From Bacteroidales bacterium (GTDB lineage: Bacteria; Bacteroidota; Bacteroidia; Bacteroidales; UBA1715): a DNA stretch of 41,151 nt. Below, in pieces: positions 24,928 to 34,219 of this stretch. Location of the stretch: the NCBI GenBank assembly GCA_017642535.1, contig JAGCOW010000046.1, forward strand, positions 1-41,151, given 5' to 3'. Every line of letters begins with the position of its first letter. Within the stretch, counting starts at the first letter, position 1. A program made the translations under genes and the position numbers. The notes under the pieces are model-generated. The model did not search any database and was not told the origin of the DNA. It saw only the letters and a list, made by a program, of their open reading frames with translations.

Positions 24928-24958
24928 TTTGAAAAAGTTTCAAAAGTTTGTAACTTTT
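24928..24958 (+). promoter_or_regulatory. Promoter of hpt
   Basis: TTTG (24928-24931), 19 bases, TAACTTTT (24951-24958), one base off the consensus. Expected start near 24965, leader about 27 bases. Confidence 0.5.
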
Positions 24959-24991
24959 TTGTAAAGTTTTTTTACTGAAAAATGAAATCCT

Positions 24992-25531
24992 ATGGAAACC
25001 ATAAAAATACGGGAGAAAAAATTTAAAAAGTTAGTTGACATTTCGCAAATTGAGGAAGTTGTTTCCCAATCTCAGAATGTGATAAATTCCATTTTGCAAA
25101 AAGACAGCGACGCAATTTTTATTGTTATGGCGAATGGAGCGAATTGGTTTGCCCAAAAACTCTTTTCTGTCTATGAAAACACGTCGCTTCATATAGAATA
25201 CGCTCGTTTGGAAAGTTATGTGGGAACAGCTCAGGCAAATGTATCGTTTGTTTCAATGCCGGCAGAGGATGACATACGTGGAAAATCCGTCATTGTGGTG
25301 GAAGATATTCTTGATTCGGGGAAAACGATGGAACATTTCAAGACGTGGCTGACAGAGAAAAAAGTGAAAAATATTCATCTGATAGCATTGTGTAAACGAG
25401 ATGGAAATTCTCTTTCCACCGACAATTCGCCATTGATTATTGCAAAAGGAGAATGGATTGTCGGATGTGGTATGGATTATAATCATTGTGGCAGGAATTT
25501 GAAACATATTTATACGATGGAAAAATCGTAA
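24992..25531 (+). CDS. hpt: Hypoxanthine phosphoribosyltransferase
   Basis: A purine-salvage enzyme that joins hypoxanthine (and often guanine) to PRPP. In 179 aa the PRPP-binding motif VIVVEDILDSGKTMEHF is clear (about residues 94-110), as is the C-terminal base-binding and dimer segment IVGCGMDYNHCGRNLKHIYT, which is diagnostic for the Hpt group (family pattern VGFGLDYxxxxRNLxxIY). The gene has its own promoter. The SrfB-type operon begins 128 bases after its stop behind a second, stronger promoter, so the link to that operon is probably positional only. Confidence 0.92.
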   Translation: METIKIREKKFKKLVDISQIEEVVSQSQNVINSILQKDSDAIFIVMANGANWFAQKLFSVYENTSLHIEYARLESYVGTAQANVSFVSMPAEDDIRGKSVIVVEDILDSGKTMEHFKTWLTEKKVKNIHLIALCKRDGNSLSTDNSPLIIAKGEWIVGCGMDYNHCGRNLKHIYTMEKS

Positions 25532-25596
25532 CAATCTCAAAATCAACACCAAGGGAAAACCACGACGCTGAAGCGATATTTTTTGTCTCAAATGTC

Positions 25597-25627
25597 TTTG
25601 TCATTTCTCAAGAAATCTCTATCTTTG
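25597..25627 (+). promoter_or_regulatory. Strong promoter of the SrfB-type operon
   Basis: TTTG (25597-25600), exactly 19 bases, TATCTTTG (25620-25627): a full consensus match. It fixes the first gene's start at the ATG at 25660 and rules out the in-frame ATG at 25486, which lies inside hpt. Confidence 0.75.
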
Positions 25628-25659
25628 GAAATCTTACAAATTTGTATAAAAAGAGACGT

Positions 25660-28452
25660 ATGAACACAGTTACATTGATAGCAAACACGGGAGTTCAAAC
25701 GATGTCCTTCCGCGTGGGCCTCAAAAAACGAGATGGGTTTTGCAAATATTTTTATGAATGGAAAAATCCTATAAACGACAAATGGTATCTTGACGCCGTG
25801 TATCGTTTGGAAGAACAAAATGGCGACGAGTTAAAAATTGCATACTATTATCTTCGTCCGTTGATTGAAAATGGATGGTTCGCTCCGGGACAACCCATTT
25901 CAATGACTTTGTTGAAACAAAATGGCATAAAGCCAATCTTCGTGGAAGGCGAGAATCAAGAGAATGGACGTATTGTTACGATAGATTTTGATGGTTTTGC
26001 CAATTTGATTTCTCATTTTGAGAACATTTGGTTGCCGTTGCCTTATTTCTATCAACGTAGAAAACAAAATGGCAACGTGCTTTTCAGAACATTCGGTCCG
26101 TTGAACTGGTGCCGTTGTAAATTGACTCCTCGCGAATCAGCTGCTGACCATCGTGACTACGATATGATGGTGGCTTTTGACACTCGTGCTTTGGATAAGG
26201 AATCGGTGAGTGTGGTGGAAGAACAGAATCACGAATTTCCTCTCTTTGCCGATAGTTCTGTCTCGTCATTGGAATTTGGTTTGTGCCAAAATGAGTTGTT
26301 CTTGTCGGATTACATTTCTTCTCAATTGAATTGCTCGTATATCTATGAATATCTGTTACATACACTTCATCCTGAAACAACCGATGTGAATGAGTTGGAT
26401 AGTGAATCTCATCGCTATTCGTTTGTTACGACTTATTTGTTTTTGATTGACTTGTTGTTGGCAGAAGAAGTGTTGCCAACGGTAAAATTGATTAAAAACA
26501 CGTCAGCTGACGCTCGTCCAGTCGATATGGTCGTTTCGGTTTCGGCAGACTCGGCAACGGCTTTGGTGATGGAAGATGAGGATTTTAATACGATTTCTCC
26601 TGTTCGGACATCATTAGTGGCTGATAATCAGAAATATAGTTTTGATTTGAACGATATTGACATGACGGCCGATTGTGGCTCGTTTGGTGCAAAAAGAAGT
26701 GAACAATTCAAAACAGTGTCGAACAATTTTACGTCATCGCACACTTCACAATGTGCACAATCGTTGGCAAATTTGTTCTTGACTGCTTCAAAACAAATCA
26801 ATGGCGATGCATTTCGGCAACAGGGCGACAAAGAATTTGAAGGCGTGCCTCGCTATTTGCGGAATGTGATTTTTACAACACCGTCAGCTTTGCTGAGAGT
26901 GGACCGAATGGCTTTGCTCAATAATGCAAAAGATGCAAAATCGTTGTTTGAGAAACAAACGGGAAATACCAACCTAACTATTTTGCCACAAATGAGTCCT
27001 AATGCAGACGAGAAGTCGTGGAATTATGACGAAAGTACGTGCATTCAGATGGTGTATCTCTATAGCGAACTTGGCTTCAAATATAAGGAATGTGTTTCGG
27101 AATTCTTCAAACTCTATTGCTTGAGCGACCAACCATTGACGATTGGGTCCGTCAATATTGACGATGCTACGGTTGATATGTTGGTGAACGAATATTCATT
27201 TGCCAATGAAAACGACTCTTTGGAACTACAACCGAAACCTTTGTTTTATGATACGTTTCAGCAAGCAAGTGATAGTATGCTGAAAGGACTGATTCAGGCA
27301 TTATTGGATAATGAGAAATGTCCGCTTCGCAAAAAAATAGGTGGAAACAAGGACGTGTATCAAAAGTTTTTGCGCGATTTCTTTGGCGAAAACAATGAGC
27401 AAATCGCACAATTACAAGCGGCGTTCACCAAACAATATCTTATTCCGATAGCTTCATATTATATTGATTTACTGCAAAATAATAGTTGTAATTGTACAAT
27501 AAGTTATGCCGATGTCTTTGCTTCGAAAAACGTTAGTCAAGACGTGGTTGAGGGCTTTAAGTCGTATGTGAAGAACTGGCTTGCTGAAAAAGGAGAAAAG
27601 GCAGCGACGATAGATATAACAAAACTGGAATGGAATTACGATTCAAAACAAGTTGCCGCAATCGTGCGAAAAGAGTTTGAACCGTTGTTGAAGAAAATTG
27701 CAACGATTTTCCATGCCTATGCGTGCGACGTGATTTTGCTCAACGGAAAAGCGGCTCATTTGCAACCTGTTCGTGAAATTTTCTTGAAATATTATGCCGT
27801 TTCGCCTGACCGACTCATCACTATGAGTGATTATTTTGCGGGAACGTGGTATCCGTTTGCTCAAAGCACCGGGTACATAAACGACACAAAAACGGTTGTT
27901 CCCGTTGGTGCATTTTTGATGACGCGTCTGTCGAAGGCAAAATCAGGACTTCGTGTTAATCAGGAAGCGTTGAAAGACATTGATTCTTTCAAATCGTTAC
28001 AATTCGTTGAAGAATCTCGTTCGCGTTTGCGTGTAAATTATGCATTTACCCCAGACCAAAAACAAGCGAAAATTCTTGCGTCTTCATTTCCTATTACACT
28101 GAAAGCCAAACAAATGGATGCAGATTTATATCCCGAAAAAGCACTGTATGTGATTGACGTTAATCGTGCCAAAGTGGCTGAAAAACTTCGTCTGCAGGCA
28201 CGAATAAATCGTGAGGATGTTCCGTCCGATGAGGTTTTGGAAGAAGAGACAAAGAAATTTGTGCAATCTATGCAGGAACGAATGCCTCTCACGATTACAA
28301 TTAGTCGAAGAAGTTCCGATAAGGAAGTGCTGTTGGCGGGAACGGTGACAGATAAGGATGGTGTCAATGTAGATGACCACAATATAGAAATCCAGATGAA
28401 ACAATGCGATGCAAATCAAAACTGGAAAGAAACGGGTGTCTATGAATTTTAA
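25660..28452 (+). CDS. srfB: SrfB-family protein
   Basis: A cytoplasmic protein of 930 aa, near the usual family length. The N-terminus MNTVTLIANTGVQTMSFRV matches the SrfB opening (VTLIANSGxQ). Near residues 690-740 the family hallmark is plain: VILLNGKAAHLQPVREIF, then SPDRLITMSDYFAGTWYPF, then KTVVPVGAFLM (compare the SrfB pattern GRPSxxPxV...RI...GxWYPF...PKxTxxVGA). SrfB, named from Salmonella, is of unknown mechanism; its fold is thought to be actin/Hsp70-like. The middle part, VDMVVSVSADSATALVMED, would be a phosphate-binding strand in that fold. It leads a run of seven genes with gaps of 25 bases or less or overlaps, several encoding envelope proteins, so it probably powers or organises a membrane-linked assembly. 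Confidence 0.8.
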   Translation: MNTVTLIANTGVQTMSFRVGLKKRDGFCKYFYEWKNPINDKWYLDAVYRLEEQNGDELKIAYYYLRPLIENGWFAPGQPISMTLLKQNGIKPIFVEGENQENGRIVTIDFDGFANLISHFENIWLPLPYFYQRRKQNGNVLFRTFGPLNWCRCKLTPRESAADHRDYDMMVAFDTRALDKESVSVVEEQNHEFPLFADSSVSSLEFGLCQNELFLSDYISSQLNCSYIYEYLLHTLHPETTDVNELDSESHRYSFVTTYLFLIDLLLAEEVLPTVKLIKNTSADARPVDMVVSVSADSATALVMEDEDFNTISPVRTSLVADNQKYSFDLNDIDMTADCGSFGAKRSEQFKTVSNNFTSSHTSQCAQSLANLFLTASKQINGDAFRQQGDKEFEGVPRYLRNVIFTTPSALLRVDRMALLNNAKDAKSLFEKQTGNTNLTILPQMSPNADEKSWNYDESTCIQMVYLYSELGFKYKECVSEFFKLYCLSDQPLTIGSVNIDDATVDMLVNEYSFANENDSLELQPKPLFYDTFQQASDSMLKGLIQALLDNEKCPLRKKIGGNKDVYQKFLRDFFGENNEQIAQLQAAFTKQYLIPIASYYIDLLQNNSCNCTISYADVFASKNVSQDVVEGFKSYVKNWLAEKGEKAATIDITKLEWNYDSKQVAAIVRKEFEPLLKKIATIFHAYACDVILLNGKAAHLQPVREIFLKYYAVSPDRLITMSDYFAGTWYPFAQSTGYINDTKTVVPVGAFLMTRLSKAKSGLRVNQEALKDIDSFKSLQFVEESRSRLRVNYAFTPDQKQAKILASSFPITLKAKQMDADLYPEKALYVIDVNRAKVAEKLRLQARINREDVPSDEVLEEETKKFVQSMQERMPLTITISRRSSDKEVLLAGTVTDKDGVNVDDHNIEIQMKQCDANQNWKETGVYEF

Positions 28453-28461
28453 TTTACGGCA

Positions 28462-29814
28462 ATGAAAATACAGAATATACAAGAAACGATTCAGTTAATT
28501 GATGAAGCAATAGCTTGGTCAGAAGAGAAAAATGTCCGTACCTTTCCTAAGGAGGTGTTTAAGGCATATCGTCGGAAATTTGCGAAAATCAATGAAGTTG
28601 CTCCCGAAAATAAGGCAAAATCTGCTTCAAAAGCGGTTGCCCGCGACGTGGTCTCGCAATTGTCGGTGTTTGATATCGTATTGTCACTGATTGATGCATA
28701 TTACGACGGAATCAGCAATAAGGATACGGTCATTTCATATGCTGCCATAAACCAGCGTTTACCTGAGATTTTGCCACAAGTTAAGAAAAGCAAAGTGATG
28801 CAAAATTACATTACCGAAGACGATATTCTGGAGTTGGGTGAATATCTGCAAACGGTCATTGGTGTGAAGGCAGCAAATTGCTATCTGTCAGATTTTTGTA
28901 AGATTTTGGCTCCGGCTATCGCCTATGTGCCGGCAACCGCATGGTGTTCGGTTTTGTCATTCTTGTGGAACGATAACGCAAATGTCACCAAGGTGTTCGA
29001 ATCATTGTTGGAACGCTGCGGATTGCTGGAACAAAAAGCCGATGGTCCAATGACGACCGATGCAGAATTGAAACAAATGCAAGATGAACTCAATCTCATT
29101 TTGCAAGTGTATAAGTCGCCAAAATCAAAAGAATATATCCAGAAGGTGGTGAGCGATATTCAGGCATTGCTTGACCGAGATATTGAGAACAATCAGGAGT
29201 TGTTTGGTAAAATTCAAGATTGCCTGATGATAAAATCCGATGCTGTTCGGAAAATAATGTATCAGGCATACGAAGAACAGGCAGAAATGCCTTCTGATGT
29301 GCTTACGGCGAGAATTGTCGATTATTGGATGCAATATATCAACAATCATGTGAAGGAACTGAACACGATGCTTCCGCACGCTGAAGAAGTTGTGTATGCA
29401 TTGCTGACCATTTTCCAGAATAGTACGACGGAACAAACGTTGGTGGATGGTGTAACACAATACCAAGATGCGTATGGTATTTCGGCTTCGGAATATGCGG
29501 TGGCTGATTATATGACGTTTGAACTGAATCGTTTTGTTACGACGTATGGTCGTACCACGATGGATTACGATGTGTTGCAAGATGTACAGGCGTTGGCGGA
29601 AAAATGTAAGTTGAAGATTGCCGACGTGTCGCCATTGGCTATCAATAGCAAACCACAACGACAAGATGCGAAACAAGCGTTGGAGGTTCTTGAAAAATCG
29701 GCAGAAATTGAACAGGCCGATATGGTTACTATTATGAATATGTCGTTGTGGGACAGCTTCCCGAAATGGATAAATTTTATTACTATCGGATTATTGGCAA
29801 TCGCAAATAAGTAA
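28462..29814 (+). CDS. Unknown protein of the SrfB operon, helical, hydrophobic C-terminus
   Basis: A protein of 450 aa, nine bases after srfB. No family is recognised. It is predicted mostly helical, rich in Lys/Glu/Gln, with an amphipathic middle (about residues 200-300) that could be coiled coil. The last 20 residues, DSFPKWINFITIGLLAIANK, form the only hydrophobic segment and could anchor the tail in the membrane or bury in a partner. No signal peptide, so it should face the cytoplasm with SrfB. The stop is four bases before the next ATG; translation is probably coupled. Confidence 0.7.
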   Translation: MKIQNIQETIQLIDEAIAWSEEKNVRTFPKEVFKAYRRKFAKINEVAPENKAKSASKAVARDVVSQLSVFDIVLSLIDAYYDGISNKDTVISYAAINQRLPEILPQVKKSKVMQNYITEDDILELGEYLQTVIGVKAANCYLSDFCKILAPAIAYVPATAWCSVLSFLWNDNANVTKVFESLLERCGLLEQKADGPMTTDAELKQMQDELNLILQVYKSPKSKEYIQKVVSDIQALLDRDIENNQELFGKIQDCLMIKSDAVRKIMYQAYEEQAEMPSDVLTARIVDYWMQYINNHVKELNTMLPHAEEVVYALLTIFQNSTTEQTLVDGVTQYQDAYGISASEYAVADYMTFELNRFVTTYGRTTMDYDVLQDVQALAEKCKLKIADVSPLAINSKPQRQDAKQALEVLEKSAEIEQADMVTIMNMSLWDSFPKWINFITIGLLAIANK

Positions 29815-29818
29815 AAAA

Positions 29819-30778
29819 ATGAACGAGAAATTACAATTTAGTTGGGGTCATATATTTGCCTTCTTGGCAATGATAATGATTTCATACCTTACCTATACGG
29901 GAGCGGCATATTTATACGACACAAATTTGATGGTTTCTGCTCTCTGGGCAATCGGAACCTTTTTCGTGCTCTTTGTCGTTTTCGTGGGAACACAACAGTT
30001 GAAGGCAACCGAGCAAAACTTCTCACGCAATATCTTGTTGGAACGAATCGGCGTGGTGCTGTCGGTTGTCGTGTTTCTTCTTATGATAAGCATTTCACCG
30101 TTCAAACATTTTTGGACGGTTTATGGAAATCGCTCGGAAATCACTTCTGAGTTTGCCTTCGCCATTGATTCGTCAAAAAGTATCTTTGAAAATTATGACA
30201 CTTACGTCGATGCTCGTGTAAATCAAGTGCTTGCAAGCAAAAATGAAGATAAGGAAACTATGGCTGAGTTGCTCAAAATGCAGTTACGGCCAACGGTGAT
30301 TGAAGAAAATGGCACCTTTGATTATGAAACAAAAGAACAGGAAATTCTTGCATGGATTGATGCCGCAAAGGAATCAAGCGTGTGGAATGTGTTTATGTTA
30401 GGTAACTTGACAGAAATTCAGGAAGGTGTGGAAAGTTGGAAAACAACGCTGGAATCGTGGACGGAAAAAAGTTTCTACGACGGCGATATGGCCCCCTATC
30501 AATCTGAATTTGATATTGTTACAAGTTTCAATGCTTTGAAGCAAAAATATACAGAAACGAAGATTTTTCAGTGGAGAGCCGTTCTTTGGGCGCTTGTAGG
30601 TTATTTCTTCTTGGCCTTGCCGTGGCTCTTGCAACGTCGTCCGGTGAAAAATCCCTACGGCTTGCTCGGCAAAAAAGAATGGACTGAAGAATATGAGGAA
30701 GAAAATGAAGATTCGTCAGAAACCGAAATAGAACAAACTATCGTTGAGGTTGACGACGATGACAGATTTGAGATATAA
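29819..30778 (+). CDS. Unknown multi-pass membrane protein of the SrfB operon
   Basis: A protein of 319 aa with hydrophobic segments at about residues 13-34, 39-59 and 72-93 and a fourth at about 250-268 (AVLWALVGYFFLALPWLL). A polar domain of some 155 residues lies between the third and fourth. The C-terminal tail of about 45 residues is strongly acidic (EEYEEENEDSSETE, then EVDDDDRFEI) and likely cytoplasmic, a possible docking site. No family recognised. It would be the inner-membrane part of an assembly with its operon partners. Confidence 0.7.
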   Translation: MNEKLQFSWGHIFAFLAMIMISYLTYTGAAYLYDTNLMVSALWAIGTFFVLFVVFVGTQQLKATEQNFSRNILLERIGVVLSVVVFLLMISISPFKHFWTVYGNRSEITSEFAFAIDSSKSIFENYDTYVDARVNQVLASKNEDKETMAELLKMQLRPTVIEENGTFDYETKEQEILAWIDAAKESSVWNVFMLGNLTEIQEGVESWKTTLESWTEKSFYDGDMAPYQSEFDIVTSFNALKQKYTETKIFQWRAVLWALVGYFFLALPWLLQRRPVKNPYGLLGKKEWTEEYEEENEDSSETEIEQTIVEVDDDDRFEI

Positions 30779-30803
30779 TGTGTAATTGATAGAATAAAAA
30801 GAT

Positions 30804-32468
30804 ATGCCAACAAAGGAAGAAATTTTTGACAACATCAGTGATTATCCTGCCGAACAGATCGCGGGATTTATTACGTCAGGAATTGTGACGTTTGATGAAT
30901 TGTGTGAATTCAAGAATACTGGTGGTGATTTCGGTAACGAATTGCGCGAAGCGGTGAAACAACTTGTTGCCGGAATGGAACTAAAAGACTGGGCAAAAGC
31001 CGAAAAAGGTAATTCCGAGGAAAGTTATTCGGAATACATCGAGAAATATCCTTCGGGCGACCATCGTGTGGAAGCCACTATTCGTATTGGTAAAATGCGT
31101 GCCGCAAAAGCCGAGGAAATGTTTTGGAACTCGTTGGACAAGACGAGTGTCGAAGCCGTTCAACGTTATATAAATGATTATCCGAGCGGGAAATACACGA
31201 CACAGGCGAAAAAATTGCTGAAAGCGTTTGAACGACGTGCTCAATTTGACTTACATGAATATCGTAACGAACTTCGTATGATGAAGGAAAATGAGCATTT
31301 TGCGGAATTGGAATCAAAAGTAAATGAAGGATATATTACGAAGGATGAAATATTGAAACTAATTACCGAAGACCACAACCTGTTTAATACCGATTGTATC
31401 AACGACTTGCTGGATCATGGTTATATTACGTATGACGACTTGATTCAAAAGGCGCAGATACGCGAACCTTTCATTCACTCTTTGCAAAAAAATCTGAGCA
31501 ATATCGATATCCCTTCTGTTGATTGTGATGCAGTTGAACAGATAGAAAAAACCTCGACCGAAATTTATTTCTGGGGTGTCAAGAACTCTGGAAAATCGTG
31601 TGCAATCGGTTCCATACTCAATACGGCTCGCAGAATGGGCTACGGAATTACAAACAAAAAAGGGCAGGGTGTCGCATATTTTGACGCATTGTCGGATTTG
31701 TTCAATCAGCACGATTCGCGTCCGACTTCGGTTTTGCCGAATGGTACGCCTACCGATAGTTTTGCCGAGATGGGATTTGATATGACGATGGCAAACGGAC
31801 GCTATTACCCATTGACGTTTGTTGATCTTGCAGGCGAGTTGCTCACTGCGATTTATGCCGAAGCTCACAACGTCGTGTTGGACGATCCTGCATACGACAA
31901 GGCGGCAAAGGCATTCCGTAGAATTTTGTTGGAAAATCATAAGGAAGGTAATCGTAAAATTCACTTCTTTGTGATTGAATATGGTGCTGCTGGTAAAAAA
32001 ATAAAAATCGGAAACGATATAGAATTGGGTCAGGATGCCCTTTTGGAGAATGTGATTGACATTCTGAATGTGGAGGACCCGATGGAAAACCCGTTCAAGC
32101 GCGACACCGATGCTGTGTATGTGGTGCTTACCAAGGCCGACAGAATAAAGGCAACTTCGGCTGCTGAACGTAAGGAGAAGGCAAATGCCTATGTACTTGA
32201 GCATTATAAAGGTTTGGTTACCGCTATTCGCAATGTTTGTCGTGAGTGTGAACTGAACGGCTACGTGAAGCCAATTGCGGGTGCCGAAGAAGTGAAACCG
32301 AGAATTTTGGTACTTCCATTCTCTATTGGCGACGTTTGTTTCAAGAGTTATTGCGAGTTGAAAGAAGAAGGTCCAGCCAAGGTTTTGAACGAAATAACTT
32401 CACGAGCAACGTCGGAAGAAGACGACAAAAGTTTCTTTGTAAAACTTAAAAAGAATTTTAGGAAATGA
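30804..32468 (+). CDS. P-loop GTPase-like protein of the SrfB operon
   Basis: A protein of 554 aa. The C-terminal half is a TRAFAC-like GTPase: Walker A GVKNSGKS (residues 258-265), switch-II/Walker B LTFVDLAGE with DxxG (341-344), and VLTKAD (441-446), a TKxD variant of the guanine-specificity NKxD. The N-terminal half has two BamD/TPR-like units sharing Y(I/E)xxYPSG (about 77-84 and 122-129) and three short units of the form IxxGxxTxDEL (about 23-34, 174-183, 203-213). No signal or membrane segment. Its stop overlaps the next start (ATGA), so its product is probably made in step with the bitopic membrane protein. In Salmonella srf loci SrfC is a large partner of SrfB; whether this protein is its counterpart is only a guess. 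Confidence 0.75.
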   Translation: MPTKEEIFDNISDYPAEQIAGFITSGIVTFDELCEFKNTGGDFGNELREAVKQLVAGMELKDWAKAEKGNSEESYSEYIEKYPSGDHRVEATIRIGKMRAAKAEEMFWNSLDKTSVEAVQRYINDYPSGKYTTQAKKLLKAFERRAQFDLHEYRNELRMMKENEHFAELESKVNEGYITKDEILKLITEDHNLFNTDCINDLLDHGYITYDDLIQKAQIREPFIHSLQKNLSNIDIPSVDCDAVEQIEKTSTEIYFWGVKNSGKSCAIGSILNTARRMGYGITNKKGQGVAYFDALSDLFNQHDSRPTSVLPNGTPTDSFAEMGFDMTMANGRYYPLTFVDLAGELLTAIYAEAHNVVLDDPAYDKAAKAFRRILLENHKEGNRKIHFFVIEYGAAGKKIKIGNDIELGQDALLENVIDILNVEDPMENPFKRDTDAVYVVLTKADRIKATSAAERKEKANAYVLEHYKGLVTAIRNVCRECELNGYVKPIAGAEEVKPRILVLPFSIGDVCFKSYCELKEEGPAKVLNEITSRATSEEDDKSFFVKLKKNFRK

Positions 32469-34204
32469 AGCAAATAGCTGTTTGTGTAAAAGAGACGAAT
32501 GACGGCTATAGTAGCGATTTCCTCTATAAGTCAAGTTATTTCGTAAGCGAAGGTGTTGTTACCGATATTCGTCTTTCGTGGATTAGCAACGTTCTTGATA
32601 CTTCTACGAATGAGTTGCGTGAGCAATTGAAGGAAACGACGCCACTCCGTTTTATAAAGTTTACCAAAGAGTTTTTCTATCTGGTAATTCTAAAAATGGG
32701 ACAAACTTCGCGGTGGAACGATAATGTTGCAGTGTATTTTCAGGTGCCTCTTGGTGTTTGTCCTACGCAGGCGGAGTGGGATACGCTGATTCAGGCAGTT
32801 GATGGCGTGCTTGAAAAGAAAGAATTGTTGGCAAAACCAGAATCGTGGACGTTCTTGGATTCTTTGCTGCAAAAAAACTATGAATGCGAAGATGTCTTTG
32901 TGGAATATGCCGAAGGAGCAAAACCATACGCTTGTCGCTATTTGTCGCGATTGAATTCGCTTTCGCAGTTCCTGCTGAACTATTATCAGCCAGGGTATCA
33001 AAATTATGAGGCAGTTGTACTGATTTCTGAAAATCAGAAGCAAACGGTTGTCTGCAAACCTTCTGTTGTGGATTTGACCAAGGAGGCACTGAAGGAAATG
33101 ACGGTCTTTTCTGCTCCGAAAAATACTGATGGATGGTCCGCTTATACGGCAAACGATACGTTGCTCGACAAACCTATCATGGTAGCTAAGTCGGAACCAT
33201 TGACTATTTATTGGAAGAAACCTGGCTGTAGAACGATAGCCAAAACGGGTGGGGCGACGAATCCTGCCTCGTTCCAAGTCAATCAAGATGACTGTAAGAT
33301 GGTGATTTCCAAAAAACAGTTCAAGATAACCGACGACAACGGTCACTCCGTGCCAGGTTTCAAAATGACTATTGACGGCACAGGTTGCAGAAACGGCGAG
33401 ATAGAACTCCCCGTGGGGTATTCAATCTCAAATGCCGCCATACGAATCGCCTTACAAGGTGTTATTCTGAAGGCAGACAAGAAAATTCTCACGAATAAGA
33501 TTCTTTTTGCCATATTGGGTCTGATTCTGGGTTTGGCAATCGGTTTAATCATTGGATTTTCAAGAACGCCAAGCGTCGTGTATGTTCCCGCTGAACCAGT
33601 TGTGGAACCTTTCAGTTGTGAGAAATACTTCAAGACAAACACCGAGGTGTGGAACAAAGCGTCAATCGATAGTTGTGACGATTTGCACGGAGTGTTTGAA
33701 TTATTGGTGTCATACGATTTTGAGGGATTGCAGACTAAGAAATCGGTGATGACAAAATATGAGGGAATGAAGGACTTGGTACCTATCGTTGCAAAAGCTG
33801 CGGACCTTGGCTTACACGTGGATTCGTCGGGTGCCGTTACATCAAAGATATTGAAACCTGCTCGTTTTAAAGAACGTGTGCTGACTGCCTATTTGGAAAC
33901 ATTCGACGTATGGAAGAAGGAAGACTTGGATGTGTTCGATGCTGATTTGTTCAATGCGTTGTATCATTATACGGGCGATGTCGTCAAGAATTATAATGTG
34001 GATGGCAGAATGAAAATCAAGACAATCTGCGAACAAGGATTTAAGTTCGGAAACACCTATCCCGACTTGTATTCCAATAGCAAGGAAATTACATTTCAAA
34101 ACTATATGACAACATTCAAGGCTATGCCGACTTCAAAGAAGGAAACTCCCGTGAAAAAGGTAGAAAAGCCCGTCAAGAGTGCTGCTCAAGGTGCTGATGA
34201 TTAA
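32465..34204 (+). CDS. Unknown single-span membrane protein of the SrfB operon
   Basis: A protein of 579 aa. There is no N-terminal signal; one strong membrane segment lies at about residues 346-365 (FAILGLILGLAIGLIIGF). The 340 residues before it are expected in the cytoplasm and look like beta/alpha domains (DCKMVISKKQFKI; GHSVPGFKMTIDGTG). The 210 residues after it are polar and mostly helical, ending in a Lys/Pro-rich tail (KKETPVKKVEKPVK). Topology is thus N-in, C-periplasmic, able to connect the cytoplasmic GTPase and SrfB with periplasmic partners. No family recognised. The start overlaps the GTPase stop by four bases. Confidence 0.75.
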   Translation: MKQIAVCVKETNDGYSSDFLYKSSYFVSEGVVTDIRLSWISNVLDTSTNELREQLKETTPLRFIKFTKEFFYLVILKMGQTSRWNDNVAVYFQVPLGVCPTQAEWDTLIQAVDGVLEKKELLAKPESWTFLDSLLQKNYECEDVFVEYAEGAKPYACRYLSRLNSLSQFLLNYYQPGYQNYEAVVLISENQKQTVVCKPSVVDLTKEALKEMTVFSAPKNTDGWSAYTANDTLLDKPIMVAKSEPLTIYWKKPGCRTIAKTGGATNPASFQVNQDDCKMVISKKQFKITDDNGHSVPGFKMTIDGTGCRNGEIELPVGYSISNAAIRIALQGVILKADKKILTNKILFAILGLILGLAIGLIIGFSRTPSVVYVPAEPVVEPFSCEKYFKTNTEVWNKASIDSCDDLHGVFELLVSYDFEGLQTKKSVMTKYEGMKDLVPIVAKAADLGLHVDSSGAVTSKILKPARFKERVLTAYLETFDVWKKEDLDVFDADLFNALYHYTGDVVKNYNVDGRMKIKTICEQGFKFGNTYPDLYSNSKEITFQNYMTTFKAMPTSKKETPVKKVEKPVKSAAQGADD

Positions 34205-34219
34205 CGAAAATGAGATTGT

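Noticed and set aside
24992..25531. hpt as first gene of the SrfB operon
   Set aside because: A separate strong promoter stands between them and Hpt is a general purine-salvage enzyme; readthrough is possible but a functional link is not supported.
25486..25659. Longer start of the SrfB gene at 25486
   Set aside because: It lies inside hpt and upstream of the full-consensus promoter at 25597-25627; the SrfB-like N-terminus begins at 25660.
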